Below are positions 1-6,498 of a stretch of DNA of 8,373 bases, piece by piece (the stretch's first letter is position 1; the number at the start of each line of letters is the position of its first letter). The notes under the pieces were generated by a model that searched no databases, was not told where the DNA came from, and saw nothing but the letters and a program-made list of their open reading frames with translations. Made by a program: the position numbers and the translations under genes. This stretch comes from Thermodesulfobacteriota bacterium (GTDB lineage Bacteria; Desulfobacterota; Desulfobacteria; Desulfobacterales; RPRI01), in contig JAUPLM010000169.1 in NCBI GenBank assembly GCA_030836965.1, positions 1-8,373 on the forward strand. Reading direction: 5' to 3'.

Positions 1-1643
1 ACCCCACCGCAAGCAGCGGGGAATGCGCTCGCATTTCGGTTCAAACCGAAGAAAGTATTTTTTTCCGGGAATGGGTAGCCTCGGGCCAGCCTCAGGAACA
101 AATACCGATAAGCGCAGTGTGCAATTCGCGCTGCCTGTTTTGTTCCAACCGTATGAACCCCTTTCCGATAAAGCAGAATATTTTCCGGGATATTGAAGAC
201 GTTAAGCTTCAGCTTTCTCTCGGCTCCGCCAATTACGACGGCGCAATACATATGAGCGATTCCCTCCCGGGACGAATTTCTGAAGGAGAGGCTTTCCTCC
301 ATCCGCGGTTTTTCGAGATTCTCAACCTCGTTCGCGAAAAACACCTTACCAACTCACTCCATTTCACAACCAATGCCTCCATGCTGGATGAACCATTTGT
401 CCGGAAATTGGCGCAATTTCGTCCCATCGAAATAAATATTTCCCTGCATTCCACTCAGCCGAAGTTGTGGGCGCGAATTTTCCAAAGAACCGAGAAACCG
501 GCAAAAACAGCCCTGTCGTCCCTTAACCTGTTAAAAAAATACAATATCGATTTTACCGGAACCATAGTTACTTTACCCCGGATTTGCGGATGGGGCGATC
601 TTGAAAAAACCTTCGGCTATTTAGCGGACAATGGAGCGAAATCGATTCTTCTCTGGTGGCCCGGTTATTCGATTAAGACGCCCGGACTGCTGAAGAAAAA
701 AATCGTATGCCCGTGGGATGAATTCCGGGATTTCTCGAAACGGATGCAAAAAAAATTCCCGAAGATCCCGGTAGTTCCTCAGCCGAACATGTCAGAAACC
801 CTGGGACTGCCCGTAAAACGGATCATGAACTCTACTCTTCTGGGAAATTTAAAAACATTCGGAGGAGAATTTCGTAAGGTGCTCTGGCTGGCTTCAGAAG
901 CGGCTTATCCGGAAATAGCAAGGATGGTCGGGCAGGCGGCAAAAAGCGTTTCCAATGAACACCGTGTTTTCCCGGTAAAAAACATATCCTATGGAGGAAA
1001 CATACAAGTAAGCGGGTTATTGATGGTATCCGATTTTCTCTCTGCCGGAAAGAAGGCTTTGAAAAACTGGCCTGATACGGATCTGATACTTATTCCCGGA
1101 ATGGCATTTGATGCATTTTCCCGTGATCTGCTGAAAACGCCGGCTTTTAAAATACCTGAGATCCTGGAAAGAACCACATGGCTGATTTCCGAAAACGGGG
1201 CTTTCCATCAGCTCATAGGCCGGGGTTTTGTCAGGCCGGAAAACGACCCCCGGAAGACCTTTGAAAAAATACTTAAGTTTATTGACGAATCAATACGGGA
1301 AGACAATTTTGATGCCATCTCATCGATTGTGGCATCCTTTCCCGTTCCGACATCTTCAGGGCTACTGAACAAACGTGAATTTAGAAATTTTTTAAAACTG
1401 ATTAAATCCCGCTTTTCATCGAATACAAACCTGGACAAGAGAATTCTTGAAAAGCTGAACGACAACAGGATCCTGTGCATGGAGGACTGGCAGGAGAAAG
1501 ATCTTTCCTCTCCCTTTTCCCGCTGGCTCTTCTTCAAAAAAACCGGGAAGGTCTGGAGACTGGAAATGATTTTCCTTGGGCAGGAAACAGGTGAAGATAG
1601 GCGTCTGCCGTCAATCCGTACATCGCGGCTTCAGCACAAATAG
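1..1643 (+). CDS. Radical SAM protein with DUF512-like C-terminal region, 5' end outside window
   Basis: The frame is open from base 3 with no stop, so the true start lies to the left of the window. The GTG at 117 is not a credible start because it would put the first cluster cysteine at residue 2. The [4Fe-4S]-binding CX3CX2C motif is at codons 120, 132 and 141 (VCNSRCLFC). The usual GGEP motif appears as SEGEA (279-293), followed by an NISLHST strand typical of the radical SAM barrel. Further on, GGNIQVSGLLMVSDFL (about 993-1040) and the LILIPGMAFDAFSRD stretch resemble DUF512, which follows the barrel in a family of uncharacterised radical SAM proteins. The last 140 or so residues I do not recognise. 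There is no SPASM cysteine set, so it differs from the other radical SAM enzymes here. A strong promoter begins just after its TAG stop, so it may belong to a separate transcript. The radical SAM call is firm and the DUF512 resemblance is from memory of the family pattern. Confidence 0.85.
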   Translation, partial: PTASSGECARISVQTEESIFFREWVASGQPQEQIPISAVCNSRCLFCSNRMNPFPIKQNIFRDIEDVKLQLSLGSANYDGAIHMSDSLPGRISEGEAFLHPRFFEILNLVREKHLTNSLHFTTNASMLDEPFVRKLAQFRPIEINISLHSTQPKLWARIFQRTEKPAKTALSSLNLLKKYNIDFTGTIVTLPRICGWGDLEKTFGYLADNGAKSILLWWPGYSIKTPGLLKKKIVCPWDEFRDFSKRMQKKFPKIPVVPQPNMSETLGLPVKRIMNSTLLGNLKTFGGEFRKVLWLASEAAYPEIARMVGQAAKSVSNEHRVFPVKNISYGGNIQVSGLLMVSDFLSAGKKALKNWPDTDLILIPGMAFDAFSRDLLKTPAFKIPEILERTTWLISENGAFHQLIGRGFVRPENDPRKTFEKILKFIDESIREDNFDAISSIVASFPVPTSSGLLNKREFRNFLKLIKSRFSSNTNLDKRILEKLNDNRILCMEDWQEKDLSSPFSRWLFFKKTGKVWRLEMIFLGQETGEDRRLPSIRTSRLQHK

Positions 1644-1644
1644 G

Positions 1645-1672
1645 TTGACACAAACCGGAAATCATTTAGAAT
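1645..1672 (+). promoter_or_regulatory. Sigma70-like promoter for the precursor peptide gene
   Basis: A perfect -35 hexamer TTGACA (1645-1650) is separated by 16 bp from TAGAAT (1667-1672), one mismatch from the -10 consensus. It starts one base after the stop of the upstream radical SAM gene and would begin transcription near 1678-1680, leaving a leader of about 45 nt before the peptide ATG. The placement suggests the small peptide is transcribed strongly and separately from the gene before it. Confidence 0.7.
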
Positions 1673-1711
1673 ATAAGGAGATTGGTTTCGCAATATAAGG
1701 ATAATTTGTAT

Positions 1712-1719
1712 GGGGAGGT
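1712..1719 (+). promoter_or_regulatory. Strong ribosome binding site of the precursor peptide
   Basis: GGGGAGGT lies 6 nt (after the last G) upstream of the ATG at 1725. It is among the strongest Shine-Dalgarno sequences in the window and fixes the start of the 65-residue peptide rather than the overlapping frame that opens at TTG 1682. Confidence 0.8.
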
Positions 1720-1724
1720 AACAT

Positions 1725-1922
1725 ATGAAGGAGAACAGAAAAAAATGGACCCGGCCCCAGCTGATTGTTCTGGGCAGGGGAACGCCGGAAGAGAATGTGC
1801 TGGGTGGATGCAAGACATCAAAGATTGCCGGTTCCGCGGCCAAGGTAAACAGTTGCAAAAAGCAAAGAAATAAAGCACAGTGTACTTTAGCTAAATGCTC
1901 GGTTATTTCCAAAACGTCATAG
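1725..1922 (+). CDS. Candidate RiPP precursor peptide (65 aa, four cysteines)
   Basis: The product has two unlike halves. Residues 1-29 form a leader-like region with W8, an RPQLIVLGRG stretch (10-19), the acidic turn TPEEN (20-24) and a VLGGC end (25-29). This type of PQL-VLxRG-PEExVLxxCK signature is one I associate with short peptides beside PqqD-like and radical SAM genes. Residues 30-65 form a core with no acidic residue, nine Lys/Arg and cysteines at 44, 53 and 58 in addition to C29. It has no membrane segment or Sec signal. A near-consensus promoter and a strong ribosome binding site precede it, and modification enzymes follow, which fits a highly expressed substrate. The boundary between leader and core is unknown. 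It ends in Ser, a possible phosphoacceptor for the HPr-kinase-like domain encoded next (inference). The alternative is an unrelated small basic protein, but the context makes a precursor the best reading. Confidence 0.8.
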   Translation: MKENRKKWTRPQLIVLGRGTPEENVLGGCKTSKIAGSAAKVNSCKKQRNKAQCTLAKCSVISKTS

Positions 1923-2205
1923 GTTCATTCAGCGAATCCCCCGTCCGGGAGTTACTGCTCAGGTTATTTAGACTGTAGGCTGAAGACTATTAGGAACCGC
2001 TGCAAAACAACAATTACATTCCTCTCCATTTTGTTACGGCATTGCAATGTTAAGATTATTTTTTGACGACGGCTTAGTTTTACAGATGGACTGCGTAAGC
2101 AGGTTAGCGCCTTTGCTCCTTTACCCTTTAGCCTAAACACCTAAAGCCTATCCATCCGGGCAATTACTTGATTCCTTGATATTCAATACTATAAAATGAC
2201 ATGCA
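1923..2205 (+). other. Non-coding gap between precursor and radical SAM/kinase fusion
   Basis: No supported gene is seen. The precursor frame continues for 47 codons past its TAG to a TGA at 2064, but other genes here also stop at TAG. Small potential hairpins occur (TCCC/GGGA around 1937-1950, CTGC-GTAA-GCAG at 2091-2102, CTTTAG/CTAAAG at 2126-2146), none followed by a T-run, so no intrinsic terminator can be called. The right end holds a promoter-like site and a repeat array listed separately. Confidence 0.5.
2168..2195 (+). promoter_or_regulatory. Possible promoter for the radical SAM/kinase fusion gene
   Basis: TTGATT (2168-2173) and TATAAA (2190-2195) are spaced by 16 bp. Transcription would begin around 2201-2203, within a few bases of the ATG at 2206, so the message would be leaderless or nearly so. 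This agrees with the absence of any Shine-Dalgarno sequence before 2206 or 2221. The region is AT-rich, so chance similarity is possible. Confidence 0.4.
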
Positions 2206-2225
2206 ATGACATGTAACGATATGTA
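2196..2225 (+). repeat. Three tandem 10-bp repeats over the start codon region
   Basis: ATGACATGCA (2196-2205), ATGACATGTA (2206-2215) and ACGATATGTA (2216-2225) are adjacent decamers. The first two differ at one base and the third differs from the second at two. The array holds five ATGs (2196, 2201, 2206, 2211, 2221). Those at 2196, 2201 and 2211 run into stops after 6, 2 and 1 codons, and only 2206 and 2221 open the long gene. Confidence 0.75.
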
Positions 2226-4176
2226 TCAGTACACAATTACAAAAGAAACAAGCATTCCCCGTCTTCCCCTTGAAGGAGAAATCGATCTGACATGCCGCTG
2301 CAATTTACGTTGCCGCCACTGCTGGCTGCGTATGCCTGCAAACGACCCTTCTGGCAAAGATGAACTCTCAATTGATGAAATCGGCAGAATTACCGCGGAA
2401 GCGCGGGCTATGGGATGCCGCAGATGGTCGGTCTCCGGCGGTGAACCCATGCTCCGTCCGGATTTCGCGGGAATTTTCGATATCATAACCAGCAGTTCTC
2501 TTCCCTATTCCCTGAACACAAACGGCACGATGATAACCCCGGCCATCGCCCGCCTGATGAAAAGAAAAGGGGCTAAAATGGTCGCCCTGTACGGGGCTAC
2601 AAAAGAAGTTCATGATCATGTTACCCGCACCCCCGGATCATTCGAGGCGACAATGCGGGGCTTTGCCTACCTCAGGGAGGCAAAGACAGGATTCATTGTG
2701 CAGATTATACTCATGCGCGGCAACTTTCACCAGCATGATTCCATGGTAGAACTTGCCCGTTCATTGAGCCCGGCATACCGCATGGGGTCACCATGGCTTT
2801 ATTTTTCAGCCTGCGGAAGCGCCGCCCGCAATCGTGAAATCTCCCGTCAAAGGCTTGATCCTGTTTCGGTGATAAATATGGATCCGCCCGACACAATGGA
2901 TGACGACGAAAGGTTGCCGGAGGCTTCTCCTCCCTCCATGAAAGATGACCGTCTTTTCCCGGACTGCATCGAAGAGGGCCGGACTTTTCACATTGACCCT
3001 TATGGCGGCATGACCTTCTGCTCTTATGTCAGGGATCCGGCGCTGCGTTATAACCTGCGGGAGGGGAATTTCCGGGAGGCATGGGACGACTTCATCCCTT
3101 CACTCACTGGTAAAATACGGGGTACTTCAGAATACCGGGAAAACTGCGGCAGTTGTCATAAAAGCGCCGATTGCCGATGGTGTCCGGCCTACGGCTATCT
3201 GGAACACCGGCGATATTCTGCAAAAGTTTCATATCTCTGCCGCCTGGCGGATGAAACGAGGGTGTTCAAAGAGAACTGGCGGCTTAATCACCGCCGGTAT
3301 TTCAGAATAGCGGGAATAACCATCAGGGTTGACTCCGATCTCCCGTTCAAGAAAAAAACCTTTGACCCCAAATTCAAAAAATTCCTGGTGGATGGCCCCG
3401 GAGAAGATATGATCTCAATACGCCATCACTTTTCTCTTAAGGAATTAAATATCGACGCTCTTGCTGAAAATCCGGGCATAGAGATCTACCGCCATCCTCC
3501 CTGGGCGATTTACAGAAAAGAACGATCCTGGATATATACGGGCATATCTCCCGGAAAAGGTGACAAAGCAATTCATTGTGCGGCGGTATTCAATGAGGAT
3601 CACACACGGGGAAAGATTTACAACAACAGCGGCGCCCTTTTCCGCCGGGGGAATCTGCATTCTCTTACAATGTTCCCTTCCGATCAGATCCTTCTTGCAA
3701 GAGCGCTCGCAGACCGTCAGGCATGCATCTTCCATTCTGCCGGAGTGGTTATAAACGGGAAGGGACTTCTCCTGATCGGACATTCGGGGGCCGGTAAAAC
3801 CACCGCGGCAAAGATGCTTAAAAAAAAGGGTGTGGTGCTCTGTGATGACCGTATAATCGTGCGTTGCCACCCTGAAGGATTGCGCATCCACGGCACATGG
3901 AGCCACGGAGACCTGGCGGATGTTTCCGCTGCTTCAGTCCCGCTTTCAGCCGTCCTGTTTCTTGAAAAAGCGGGTGTAAACCACCTTGTACCTGTAATGA
4001 AGAACGGAGAAACAGCCCGCCTCCTTGTTCAGTACGTGGTAAAGTCACTTGTCACGCCCGACTGGTGGGAAAAAATTCTGATTCTGATAGAAAATATTTC
4101 CGGAGAAGTACCCGCATACAAACTCCGGTTTGACAAGAGCGGCCGGATTAATAACACCATAAAGGAACTCATCTGA
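2206..4176 (+). CDS. Radical SAM/SPASM enzyme fused to HPr-kinase-like domain (656 aa)
   Basis: An N-terminal radical SAM domain carries CX3CX2C at C32, C36 and C39 (CNLRCRHC) and SGGEP at 77-81. A SPASM domain follows with seven cysteines (254, 272, 314, 317, 323, 326, 345), enough for two auxiliary [4Fe-4S] clusters. From about residue 365 (YFRIAGITIRV) the protein continues into a region typical of HPr-kinase-like proteins of peptide clusters, with Walker A GHSGAGKT at 525-532, an acidic pair D547-D548 (LCDDR) and a C-terminal TPDWWEK and LRFDKSGR pattern. It probably combines radical modification of the peptide with an ATP-dependent step, perhaps phosphorylation. HPrK homologues phosphorylate lasso peptides, so peptide rather than HPr is the likelier target (inference). 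The ATG at 2206 is used here, but the one at 2221 is equally possible, since neither has a Shine-Dalgarno. The frame is continuous through the junction, so this is a true fusion in this sequence. Confidence 0.9.
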   Translation: MTCNDMYQYTITKETSIPRLPLEGEIDLTCRCNLRCRHCWLRMPANDPSGKDELSIDEIGRITAEARAMGCRRWSVSGGEPMLRPDFAGIFDIITSSSLPYSLNTNGTMITPAIARLMKRKGAKMVALYGATKEVHDHVTRTPGSFEATMRGFAYLREAKTGFIVQIILMRGNFHQHDSMVELARSLSPAYRMGSPWLYFSACGSAARNREISRQRLDPVSVINMDPPDTMDDDERLPEASPPSMKDDRLFPDCIEEGRTFHIDPYGGMTFCSYVRDPALRYNLREGNFREAWDDFIPSLTGKIRGTSEYRENCGSCHKSADCRWCPAYGYLEHRRYSAKVSYLCRLADETRVFKENWRLNHRRYFRIAGITIRVDSDLPFKKKTFDPKFKKFLVDGPGEDMISIRHHFSLKELNIDALAENPGIEIYRHPPWAIYRKERSWIYTGISPGKGDKAIHCAAVFNEDHTRGKIYNNSGALFRRGNLHSLTMFPSDQILLARALADRQACIFHSAGVVINGKGLLLIGHSGAGKTTAAKMLKKKGVVLCDDRIIVRCHPEGLRIHGTWSHGDLADVSAASVPLSAVLFLEKAGVNHLVPVMKNGETARLLVQYVVKSLVTPDWWEKILILIENISGEVPAYKLRFDKSGRINNTIKELI

Positions 4177-4229
4177 TGGGGTTTGCTGGTGGCGGATATA
4201 TAGACTGAATACCCGGATATTTACAGCCG

Positions 4230-5390
4230 ATGAATGGAGACACATACGTCATAAAAAAAAATCTGAGCGGGATTCTTCCCCATGCTCAGCTCGATATAGA
4301 ACTTACTGAACGTTGCAACAACTCCTGCATCCATTGCAGCATCAATTTACCCGCAGGAGATAAAATATCCAGCTCACGCGAACTTGATACTGATGGATGG
4401 AAGAACATTCTCCGCCAGGCCGCGGATCTGGGTTTTATGACGGTTCGTATCACCGGAGGAGAGCCCCTTCTGCGGCATGATTTCTCCGAACTCTATATTT
4501 TTGCCCGCCTTCTCGGACTTAAAGTGCTCCTCTTCACCAATGCCCGGCTGATAACATCACAAATCGCGGACATGCTTGCAGATACCCCTCCTCTTGAATA
4601 TATCGAGGTTTCTGTTTACGGCATGAAAAAAGAATCATATGAAGCGGTAACCGGCGTACCCGGCTCATACGCCGGATTCCGTAACGGCATACAATCTCTT
4701 CTCGACAGGAAAATCCCTTTCGTGGTAAAAGGAGCATTATTGCCGCCTAATAAAAATGAGACCCGGGAATTTAAAGAATGGGCGGCAACTATTCCATGGA
4801 TGGAAGGTACACCGCCCGTATGTTCCATGTTCTTTGATTTACGGGTGCGGCGGGATTCAGCGTTAAGAAACAGCATTATATACAAACTGCGTGTCTCTCC
4901 CGATGAAGCTATAATGATACTGACAGAGCATCCGGAGAGTTACCGAAGGGAAATGGCCGAATTCTTCGACAGATTTGCATCCCCTTCCAATGACCGTCTC
5001 TTTACATGCGGAATCGGTCCTGCCTGTGTGGATGCCTATGGCACTTTACAGCCCTGCATGGCGCTTCGCCTGCCTGATTTGACTTATGACCTCAAAAAGG
5101 GCTCGCTGAAAGAGGCTTTAACGTCGGTATTTCCCCGCATGAGGGAAATGCGCGCAGAAAACCCTCTTTATCTGGAACGCTGTGCCCGCTGTTTCCTGAA
5201 ACCGATGTGCGACCAGTGTCCGGCCAAATCATGGTCCGAACACGGTACACTCGATACACCTGTCGAATATTTCTGCAAGATAGCTCACTCGCAGGCTTTA
5301 TTCCTGGGACTGATAAAGAAAGGTGAAGAGGCCTGGATGGTTCGGGACAGCGAGGAAAGAATAAAGGATTACCTCCAAAAGAGTCGGTAA
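4230..5390 (+). CDS. Radical SAM/SPASM peptide-modifying enzyme (386 aa)
   Basis: The radical SAM cluster motif is at C29, C33 and C36 (CNNSCIHC), the SAM-contacting TGGEP at 75-79, and the SPASM cysteines at 260, 276, 318, 321, 327, 330 and 349, with an additional C266. The C318-C330 block has spacing CX2CX5CX2C, shared with both other SPASM enzymes of the window, and is followed by PAKSWSEHG where the others read PAYGYLEHR or PAHAYLECG. Length is normal for SPASM peptide maturases, which build carbon-carbon or thioether links or epimerise residues in a ribosomal peptide. The ATG at 4230 is the first start after an in-frame TGA at 4206, and no clear Shine-Dalgarno precedes it. The gap to the fusion gene is 53 nt, so the two are probably cotranscribed. 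Its closest relative here is the enzyme at 6483. The exact reaction cannot be read from sequence. Confidence 0.9.
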   Translation: MNGDTYVIKKNLSGILPHAQLDIELTERCNNSCIHCSINLPAGDKISSSRELDTDGWKNILRQAADLGFMTVRITGGEPLLRHDFSELYIFARLLGLKVLLFTNARLITSQIADMLADTPPLEYIEVSVYGMKKESYEAVTGVPGSYAGFRNGIQSLLDRKIPFVVKGALLPPNKNETREFKEWAATIPWMEGTPPVCSMFFDLRVRRDSALRNSIIYKLRVSPDEAIMILTEHPESYRREMAEFFDRFASPSNDRLFTCGIGPACVDAYGTLQPCMALRLPDLTYDLKKGSLKEALTSVFPRMREMRAENPLYLERCARCFLKPMCDQCPAKSWSEHGTLDTPVEYFCKIAHSQALFLGLIKKGEEAWMVRDSEERIKDYLQKSR

Positions 5391-5398
5391 TCCCGTGA

Positions 5399-5643
5399 GG
5401 GTTCAAGTGGTCAAGGATTCAAGGGTCCGAGTGAAATACTCAGGAAACAAAACAAAAAAATTACAGGAGTATTCTCAAAGAAGAAAGCTATTGTTTGGCA
5501 TTACATACAAAAAGGGATGTTAAAAATATTTCTTAGAATATGAAAGAAGATGCCAGGATTCCTATAGCGATAATAAAATCGTTTTAAAGCAAACACTTTC
5601 CGCCACACAGTTTGGCGGATTGAACCCTGGAATCCTGGAACCC
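5399..5643. repeat. Imperfect inverted repeats bounding a 245-bp non-coding segment
   Basis: The left arm 5399-5422 (GGGTTCAAGTGG...) matches the reverse complement of 5620-5643 (...CTGGAACCC) at 18 of 24 positions by hand alignment. The arms consist of short GGTTCAAGG/GGATTCAAGG-type units. The segment fills most of the gap between two genes and encodes nothing convincing. It could be a small non-autonomous mobile element remnant, a dispersed intergenic repeat or a large RNA stem. No target-site duplication was identified. Confidence 0.45.
5599..5619 (+). other. Small hairpin upstream of the PqqD-like gene
   Basis: TCCGCCA (5599-5605) pairs perfectly with TGGCGGA (5613-5619) across a 7-nt loop. 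No T-run follows, so it is unlikely to be an intrinsic terminator. It might stabilise or block the message 60 nt ahead of the PqqD-like start. Its role is unknown. Confidence 0.4.
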
Positions 5644-5663
5644 TTTCTTTTAAACAACCTGAA

Positions 5664-5669
5664 AAGGAG
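5664..5669 (+). promoter_or_regulatory. Ribosome binding site of the PqqD-like gene
   Basis: AAGGAG lies 9 nt upstream of ATG 5679 and supports this start for the PqqD-like protein. Confidence 0.7.
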
Positions 5670-5678
5670 AATCTCGGT

Positions 5679-5990
5679 ATGACGAAGAGTATCGGAACCG
5701 ATATGGTTTTTGCCCGCTCAAACGATGTGGTGGCAAGAGAAATAGACGGCATGTTGATTATCGTTCCCCTTACTGCCGGAGTGGGCGATATGGAAGACGA
5801 TCTCTTTTCCATGAATGAAACCGGTACGGCAATCTGGAATATGATTGACGGCAAAAAAACCATCAAAGAGATTATATCAGGTCTGAAAGAAGAGTTTATT
5901 GCCGGGCAGGGTGAAATCACGAAAGACGTTACCGGCATAGTGGAAGAACTGTTAAAAAGGAGAATGATTGTTGAAGCGGCTTCATCCTGA
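5679..5990 (+). CDS. PqqD-like RiPP recognition element protein (103 aa)
   Basis: The protein has the length and pattern of the PqqD family (PF05402): VAREIDGMLIIVPL at 18-31, LFSMNETGTAIWNMIDG at 42-58, then helical TIKEIISGLKEEF and a C-terminal VEELLKRRMIVE helix. PqqD-type winged-helix proteins bind the leader of a ribosomal peptide and deliver it to the radical SAM maturase. It has no catalytic residues and would act in the cytoplasm. Its likely ligand is the conserved leader of the 65-residue peptide at 1725 (inference from context). It begins a tight block of four genes with overlapping ends, and is preceded by a good Shine-Dalgarno. The adjoining peptidase-like gene starts 23 nt before its stop. 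The family assignment is confident; the partner is inferred. Confidence 0.9.
   Translation: MTKSIGTDMVFARSNDVVAREIDGMLIIVPLTAGVGDMEDDLFSMNETGTAIWNMIDGKKTIKEIISGLKEEFIAGQGEITKDVTGIVEELLKRRMIVEAASS
5957..5962 (+). promoter_or_regulatory. Ribosome binding site supporting a TTG start of the peptidase-like gene
   Basis: AAGGAG inside the end of the PqqD-like gene lies 5 nt before TTG 5968 and 8 nt before TTG 5971. The first ATG in the frame is at 6043, without a comparable site, so one of the two TTG codons is preferred. Confidence 0.6.
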
Positions 5991-6498
5991 TTATAAGCGC
6001 CCCGCCATTATAAAAAACGGCATCTCCATTCCCGGAACAGCCATGATTGAGATAATGCAGGAGGTGCTCTCAAGAGGCATGTCCTTCAGATTCAGAGCCG
6101 GCGGTTTCAGCATGGCTCCCTTTATCAGGGATGGCGACATCATATCGGTATCCCCTCTCTCTTCCATACCGCCGGGTATCGGAGACGTGGTGGCATTCCT
6201 CCATCCGGAAACGAAGCTGCTTTGCATACACAGAGTTTTATACCGCAATAACGGCGCCCTGATGATACAGGGTGATAATTTGCCCGGAAACCCGGATGGA
6301 ATGATCCCCGGAGAGGCAATCATTGGACATGTAACACGGGTGGAGCGCAGCGGCAGAAGTATAAAGCTGGGACTTGGTCCGGAACGTATCTTCCTTGCCA
6401 TTCTTTCCCGAACCGGACTGCTGGAAGTAATGCGGCGCTGTGCCGTACCGTTCTATGGATATTTCAGAAGGAGGCGCGCTCTTTGCGAAAAGAGTTAG
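5968..6498 (+). CDS. S24/S26 (signal-peptidase-I-like) peptidase-like protein (176 aa)
   Basis: The stretch GGFSMAPFIRDGDIISV (45-61) matches the serine box of S24/S26 peptidases, with S48 as likely nucleophile. GDVVAFLHP (72-80), then CIHRVLY with H88, and IQGDN follow in the family order. The His in place of the usual lysine matches the Ser-His dyad of the S26B (SipW-like) branch. No membrane anchor is visible at the N-terminus, unlike normal signal peptidases, so the protein appears cytoplasmic. In this locus it could remove the leader of the modified peptide (inference). The start is TTG 5968 or 5971, chosen on the Shine-Dalgarno, and overlaps the PqqD-like gene by 23 nt. Its end overlaps the next gene by 16 nt, which implies cotranslation. 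The C-terminus is strongly basic (RRRR). A non-catalytic or regulatory role is not excluded. Confidence 0.8.
   Translation: MLKRLHPDYKRPAIIKNGISIPGTAMIEIMQEVLSRGMSFRFRAGGFSMAPFIRDGDIISVSPLSSIPPGIGDVVAFLHPETKLLCIHRVLYRNNGALMIQGDNLPGNPDGMIPGEAIIGHVTRVERSGRSIKLGLGPERIFLAILSRTGLLEVMRRCAVPFYGYFRRRRALCEKS
6468..6474 (+). promoter_or_regulatory. Ribosome binding site supporting the TTG start at 6483
   Basis: AAGGAGG lies 8 nt upstream of TTG 6483, inside the end of the peptidase-like gene. This optimal spacing decides for the TTG start of the following radical SAM gene, 36 residues before its first cluster cysteine. Confidence 0.75.

Noticed and set aside
117..119. GTG as the start of the first radical SAM gene
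   Set aside because: The frame is open back to base 3 and the cluster cysteine would be residue 2; the gene clearly begins outside the window.
1682..1873. 63-codon frame overlapping the precursor in another phase
   Set aside because: It starts at TTG without a suitable ribosome binding site and overlaps the far better supported 65-residue peptide.
2047..2136. 29-codon frame in the gap after the precursor, considered as a second peptide
   Set aside because: No ribosome binding site, no leader-like motif and one cysteine only; chance is the simpler explanation.
3445..3906. 153-codon minus-strand frame
   Set aside because: It is antisense to the HPr-kinase-like domain, whose P-loop and DD motifs show that the plus strand is coding.
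5599..5619. Hairpin as an intrinsic terminator
   Set aside because: The 7-bp stem is not followed by a T-run, and the PqqD-like gene starts shortly after.
5501..5938. 145-codon minus-strand frame covering the gap and the PqqD-like gene
   Set aside because: It is antisense to a clear PqqD-like protein and shows no recognisable domain.
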